A stretch of 9,093 nucleotides of DNA from Prevotella sp. GTDB lineage: Bacteria; Bacteroidota; Bacteroidia; Bacteroidales; Bacteroidaceae. The translations under genes and the position numbers were made by a program. Position 1 is the stretch's first letter. Every line of letters begins with the position of its first letter. This document shows, piece by piece, positions 5,801 to 9,093 of this stretch. The DNA lies in NCBI GenBank assembly GCA_021203705.1, contig JAJQAR010000026.1, positions 1-9,093 of the forward strand, written 5' to 3'. Below the pieces are notes generated by a model, which did not search any database, was not told the DNA's origin, and was given only the letters and a program-made list of their open reading frames with translations.

Positions 5801-8800
5801 GGACCGTACAACTTCAATCCCAACCTTAATTATGACGGAACATTACCAAATCCAGAGCAGCACTGGGGCGGTATGATGCGAAAGTTAGATACCAGCGACT
5901 TTGAGACCGCCAACATAGAATATATCGAGTTTTGGATGCTCGATCCTTTCATCTACACTAATGAGCAGAGCGATGCCAACCAGTATGGCGGCGACTTCTA
6001 TATCAACTTAGGAGAGGTGAGTGAGGATATCCTTAGGGACGGCAAGAAATTCTTCGAGAGCGGCATGCCTATCGACGGGTCAAACAGCTACACTACCACT
6101 CAATGGGGAAAGATACCAACGCAGTCAACAGTAACCTACGCCTTCACGACCAGTTCCGGTTCGAGGGCGTTGCAGGATGTCGGTTATAACGGTCTTACTG
6201 ATGAGGAAGAGCTTTCGTTCAGCAGTTATCAGGACTTTATCTCCGCAGCGAGGAGCAGTGTGTCGCAAGCCCCGCTTGACTCGATATTGAACGACCCCGC
6301 CAATGATGACTATCATTATTTCCGTGGGTCAGACTTTGACGAGATACAGGCATCCATACTTGACCGCTACAAGAAGATCAACAATCCGCAGGGCAACTCC
6401 CCCGACAGTGACAGTCGTGAGGAGAGTTATGACACCTCTTACAAGACGACGCCGGATGTAGAGGATATCAACCAGGACTATACCCTGAATGAGTATGAGA
6501 AATATTTTCAGTATCACGTCAGCGTGCGCCCTTCCGACCTTGTGGTAGGTCAGAACTTCATTGTTGACAAGCGAGAGACATCAATGACGTTACGCAACGG
6601 CGAGACTGGACATGCCACCTGGTATCAGTTCCGTATTCCTTTGGACGAGTACGAGCAGAAAGTGGGTTCGATAAGTGATTTCTCCTCGATACGTTTCATG
6701 CGTATGTTCCTCACCAATTTCAAGAAGCCCATTGTGCTGCGTTTCGGAACACTCGACCTTGTAAGGGGTGAATGGAGGGTTTATGAGCAGACCCTCGACA
6801 ACAGTACATCAGGGACGGGAACAATGTCGGTAAGTGCCGTGAACATCGAGGAGAACAGCGACAAGGTACCAGTTAACTACGTGTTGCCACCGGGTATCAT
6901 CAGAGGTCAAGATCCTACGCAGCCGCAGTTGACGGAGGATAATGAGCAGGCATTAGACTTCGTAGTTACGGACCTTGCAAATGGGGAGGCGAAAGCAGTT
7001 TACAAGAACACCACGTTGGACATCCGCCAGTACAAGCATTTGCAGATGTATGTCCATGCCAATGCCTTTGAGCAGAACACCACTAACCTTACTGACAACC
7101 AGTTGGCTGTTTTCATCCGTTTGGGAAGTGATTACAAGAGCAACTATTATGAATATGAGATACCGTTGAAGCTGACGGAGGCGGGGCAATACAGTCTTTA
7201 TTCCTCTGTTGACAGGGAGAAGGTATGGCCAGAGGACAATATGCTTGACATCGATCTCAGTGTGCTTACGGCATTGAAGAAAGCCCGCAACAAGGCCAAG
7301 TCGCAAGGTCTTGCCTCGTACACTACTCTATACAGCACATACGATGAGGACCGTCCAAACAACAAGATCAGTGTGATGGGAAATCCTACGTTAGGTGAGG
7401 TAAAAACCATGATGATCGGCGTGCGCAACCTGTCGGGCGACATCAAGTCGGGTGAGATATGGGTCAACGAGCTCAGGTTGATGGAATACACCAATGAAGG
7501 TGGTTGGGCGGCACAGGGAACGCTGAACGTGCAGTTATCCGATGTGGGAACAGTGAATGCCACGGGGAAGATTGTGACGGCAGGATTCGGCGGTCTTGAG
7601 GCAGGAGTAGAAGACCGTGAACAAGACAATTACAACACCTACAGCATAACGGCGAATGTGCAGTTAGGCAAGTTCTTCCCCGACAAGGCGAAGGTGTCGA
7701 TACCCCTTTATTATTCAGTAACGAAAGAGAACACCCGTCCAAAGTACAACCCACTCGATACGGATATCCTGTTGAGTGATGCCTTGGATGATACAGCAGA
7801 CAAGAACGAGCGCGACTCTATAGAGAACATCGCCGTTACGAAAACTACGAACACCAACTTCTCGTTGTCTAATGTGCGTGTGGGAATACAGACAAAGCGT
7901 CATCCTATGCCCTACGACCCTGCGAATTTCTCAATTACGTACAGTCATAGTCACAGTCATACGAGTGGAGAGACGACGGTGTTTGAGAACGATGACACAT
8001 GGAAGGGAGCGTTCAGTTACAACTACACCCCTGTTTACAAGACCTTCGAGCCGTTCAGCAAGTTGATAAAGAGTAAGAAGAAAGGATTTGAGATATTGAA
8101 GAAATTCGGCATCAACTGGTTGCCACAGAATATCTCGTTTGATACGGATATGACACGTAACTACTATGAGTTGCAGGAGCGCGATATGGAGAGTACTGTA
8201 GATAACGAGTTGCCGTTGACGTTCAGTGAGCAGTTTTTGTGGAACAGGTCATTCTCGTTACGGTGGGACTTCACGAAGTGTCTGCACATGAGTTTCAGCA
8301 GTGCCACCAATGCGGAGGTGGAGGAACCGTACACACCAGTGAACAAAGACCTCTATCCCGAACAGTATCAGGCATGGAAAGATTCAGTGTGGATGAGTAT
8401 CAAGGATTTCGGACGGCCGTTGAGCTATAATCAGAATTTCAGTATGTCGTATCAGGCACCGCTCAACCTGATACCGATATTCGACTGGATCAATACCGAT
8501 GCAAGTTATAATGCGACCTACAACTGGACACGAGGTACCGACCTTGAGGATGGAACATCGTTGGGCAACACCATCAGTACGAACCGTAATTTCAACTGGA
8601 ACGGTACTTTCAATCTTGAGCGTCTGTATGCTCATGTGCCATTCTTGAAGAAGACCAACGACCGTTTCAGTAAGGCATCACCGAAAAACTCGCGCAACAA
8701 TCAGTTGAAGAACAAGCCAGGGCAGAAGGGCAAGGCTTCAGAGGATGAAAAGGAGCTGCCGAAGAACCAGAAGGCATTTGAGCAGGAGATAGTATTGAAG

Positions 8801-9093
8801 CCTGATACCGTCATCACCGTGGCACATGGCAAGAACAGTAAGAAGATTGCCGTGGGAGCCAAGACGGAGGACGGCAAGGCATTCAAGTTGAAATACAAGA
8901 AGGTAGATGCCAACAACTTGAAGATACTGACGAAGGTAGATACAGCCATGACATTGAAACTCACTGTAAGAGCCCTTCCGCCTGCGGATGAGACGAAATG
9001 GTACAAGACGGCGCAGTGTATAGCCCGTGGTTTGATGCTTGTAAGAAATCTTAGCTTCTCATACAGCAACCAATACAGAATGTCGATGTCTGG
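2834..9093 (+). CDS. sprA: SprA/Sov, outer-membrane translocon of the type IX secretion system (3' end missing)
   Basis: SprA (Sov in Porphyromonas) is a giant single-chain outer-membrane beta-barrel through which type IX cargo crosses to the cell surface. The frame is open from the ATG to the window end (2086 codons); relatives have about 2400-2500 residues, so the last few hundred are missing. An in-frame TAG directly before the ATG fixes the start region. Residues 1-23 are a signal peptide (basic MFRTK, hydrophobic core, likely cleavage after SYA). Residues about 28-80 are a Q/N/P/D-rich linker. Family blocks follow in order: NRKTTMMDFDEKINISVNGKVGDK (from about 242), EGKEDEIIKLIEGGNVSFP (about 290), GIRTDLQFGKLSLQAVVSQKKS (about 322), NVPQGSVVVTAGG with SDYSVDY (about 716), YIDDFENTKS (874), DVGYNGLTDEEE (1115), WVNELRL (1543), and YNQNFSMSYQAPLN shortly before a Lys-rich segment (about 1938-2036). 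It follows ruvA by 146 bases. No frameshift or internal stop was seen where I translated it. Confidence 0.97.
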   Translation, partial: MFRTKIIYGILFALFAASVASYAFTLPYYQDDKTRSQRNNQRPPGNNPPSDDNNAGPQDNNTQPQGGRQRQAAKDSTKTEISDLSSLVIDEDIIPDSLLHSLWKVQRTVPITEEDLDHNATDLTLPDNISQEVEYNDSLNRYYIGSKIGDNYLSTPIVMTPEEYQKWSEKKEIERFFRDKNDEIVKENGKEKFSFSDMHFELGPADKIFGPGGVRIKTQGTAEVKFGITLKNIDNPSLPIRNRKTTMMDFDEKINISVNGKVGDKVNMNLNYNTDATFDYDAQNMKLKYEGKEDEIIKLIEGGNVSFPSNSSLVNSASSLFGIRTDLQFGKLSLQAVVSQKKSSSKSVSSKGGVQLTTFDFSATEYEENRHFFLSQYFHDKYDTWMKSLPNILSGITINRVEIWVTNKTGTTTNTRNIIALTDLGENTSVSNTLWGLTGQPVPSNSANSEYSAMVGSYVAARDIDQTSSVLDGIPGFTGGVDYEKLESARLLSSSEYTLNTSLGYVSLKTALQTDQVLAIAYEYTYGGVTYQVGEFSSDIQDANQALFVKSLKNTSNNPQQGNWKLMMKNVYYLASSVEKDKFRLDVKFQSDTAGVYLSYIPEQQVKSQTIIKLLGADRLDNNNKTNSNGYFDYVSGYTVTNGRVFFPVAEPFGKYMYTALTNSGVAADVAEKYCYTELYDSTKTTAKQIAEKDKYELVGQFRGTSANVISLGAYNVPQGSVVVTAGGVTLTEGSDYSVDYSAGEVTILNQSIIDAGTSVNVSLESNTDYGQERKTMLGLNWEYDFSKNFQLSGTIQHLSEQALTTKVSMGDEPLNNTLWGINVNWKKESQWLTNVLNKIPFLHCTQPSQISFTGEFAQLIAGHASGVQDDASYIDDFENTKSTIDVSTPSSWVLSSVPSMFSEQSDNTTLKSGYNRAQMAWYNIDPLFTRRSSSLTPSHIKSDLNQLSNYYVREVYVKELFPNRNDNTYSGATSTLSVLNLAYYPSERGPYNFNPNLNYDGTLPNPEQHWGGMMRKLDTSDFETANIEYIEFWMLDPFIYTNEQSDANQYGGDFYINLGEVSEDILRDGKKFFESGMPIDGSNSYTTTQWGKIPTQSTVTYAFTTSSGSRALQDVGYNGLTDEEELSFSSYQDFISAARSSVSQAPLDSILNDPANDDYHYFRGSDFDEIQASILDRYKKINNPQGNSPDSDSREESYDTSYKTTPDVEDINQDYTLNEYEKYFQYHVSVRPSDLVVGQNFIVDKRETSMTLRNGETGHATWYQFRIPLDEYEQKVGSISDFSSIRFMRMFLTNFKKPIVLRFGTLDLVRGEWRVYEQTLDNSTSGTGTMSVSAVNIEENSDKVPVNYVLPPGIIRGQDPTQPQLTEDNEQALDFVVTDLANGEAKAVYKNTTLDIRQYKHLQMYVHANAFEQNTTNLTDNQLAVFIRLGSDYKSNYYEYEIPLKLTEAGQYSLYSSVDREKVWPEDNMLDIDLSVLTALKKARNKAKSQGLASYTTLYSTYDEDRPNNKISVMGNPTLGEVKTMMIGVRNLSGDIKSGEIWVNELRLMEYTNEGGWAAQGTLNVQLSDVGTVNATGKIVTAGFGGLEAGVEDREQDNYNTYSITANVQLGKFFPDKAKVSIPLYYSVTKENTRPKYNPLDTDILLSDALDDTADKNERDSIENIAVTKTTNTNFSLSNVRVGIQTKRHPMPYDPANFSITYSHSHSHTSGETTVFENDDTWKGAFSYNYTPVYKTFEPFSKLIKSKKKGFEILKKFGINWLPQNISFDTDMTRNYYELQERDMESTVDNELPLTFSEQFLWNRSFSLRWDFTKCLHMSFSSATNAEVEEPYTPVNKDLYPEQYQAWKDSVWMSIKDFGRPLSYNQNFSMSYQAPLNLIPIFDWINTDASYNATYNWTRGTDLEDGTSLGNTISTNRNFNWNGTFNLERLYAHVPFLKKTNDRFSKASPKNSRNNQLKNKPGQKGKASEDEKELPKNQKAFEQEIVLKPDTVITVAHGKNSKKIAVGAKTEDGKAFKLKYKKVDANNLKILTKVDTAMTLKLTVRALPPADETKWYKTAQCIARGLMLVRNLSFSYSNQYRMSMS

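Noticed and set aside
8701..9069. 122-residue minus-strand open frame
   Set aside because: It is antisense to the clearly coding sprA frame; its hydrophobic look comes from reading lysine codons backwards as phenylalanine and leucine.
1..9093. CRISPR array, tRNA, rRNA or insertion sequence
   Set aside because: No regularly spaced repeats, cloverleaf, ribosomal RNA segments or transposase gene were seen on either strand.

Overview
The window looks like chromosomal DNA from a member of the Bacteroidales, most likely Prevotella-like. Three things support this. Several promoter-like sites fit the Bacteroidetes housekeeping consensus (TTTG, then 19-21 bases, then TAnnTTTG). Recognisable Shine-Dalgarno sequences are mostly absent. 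A long gene for SprA/Sov, the outer-membrane translocon of the type IX secretion system (T9SS), a Bacteroidota-specific machine, lies directly downstream of ruvA. The genus is an inference; no rRNA or other species marker is present.

The left end (about 1-1570) is accessory in character. It holds two small modules, each with an inverted repeat at its promoter. The first (133-617) is an unrecognised 87-residue acidic protein followed 11 bases later by a 69-residue putative helix-turn-helix protein. A perfect 8-bp inverted repeat (63-84) overlaps the -7 box in front of the pair. The second (831-1495) is a HicAB-type toxin-antitoxin pair: a 61-residue HicA mRNA interferase and a 136-residue HicB antitoxin with a C-terminal DNA-binding domain. 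Its promoter has a good consensus, and its -33 element lies between the arms of a 7-bp inverted repeat. A long hairpin covers the hicA stop codon, and a strong intrinsic terminator follows hicB.

The gap from 1496 to 2081 has no convincing protein gene but much structure. It contains the hicAB terminator, a perfect 10-bp inverted repeat, an excellent promoter, and about 100 bases later a terminator-like hairpin with a T-run. Together the last two look like a free-standing small-RNA gene. Beyond them are two further hairpins containing a duplicated 8-mer, and a weaker promoter candidate for ruvA.

The right part is core genome. ruvA (2082-2687) encodes the Holliday-junction-binding subunit of the RuvABC branch-migration complex. 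After a 146-base gap with an 11-bp perfect hairpin comes sprA/sov (2834 to beyond the window end), of which 2086 codons are visible. The two genes are functionally unrelated neighbours. The most interesting candidates for something undescribed are the orphan small-RNA unit, the two-gene palindrome-controlled module at the left end, and the hairpin across the hicA stop codon.
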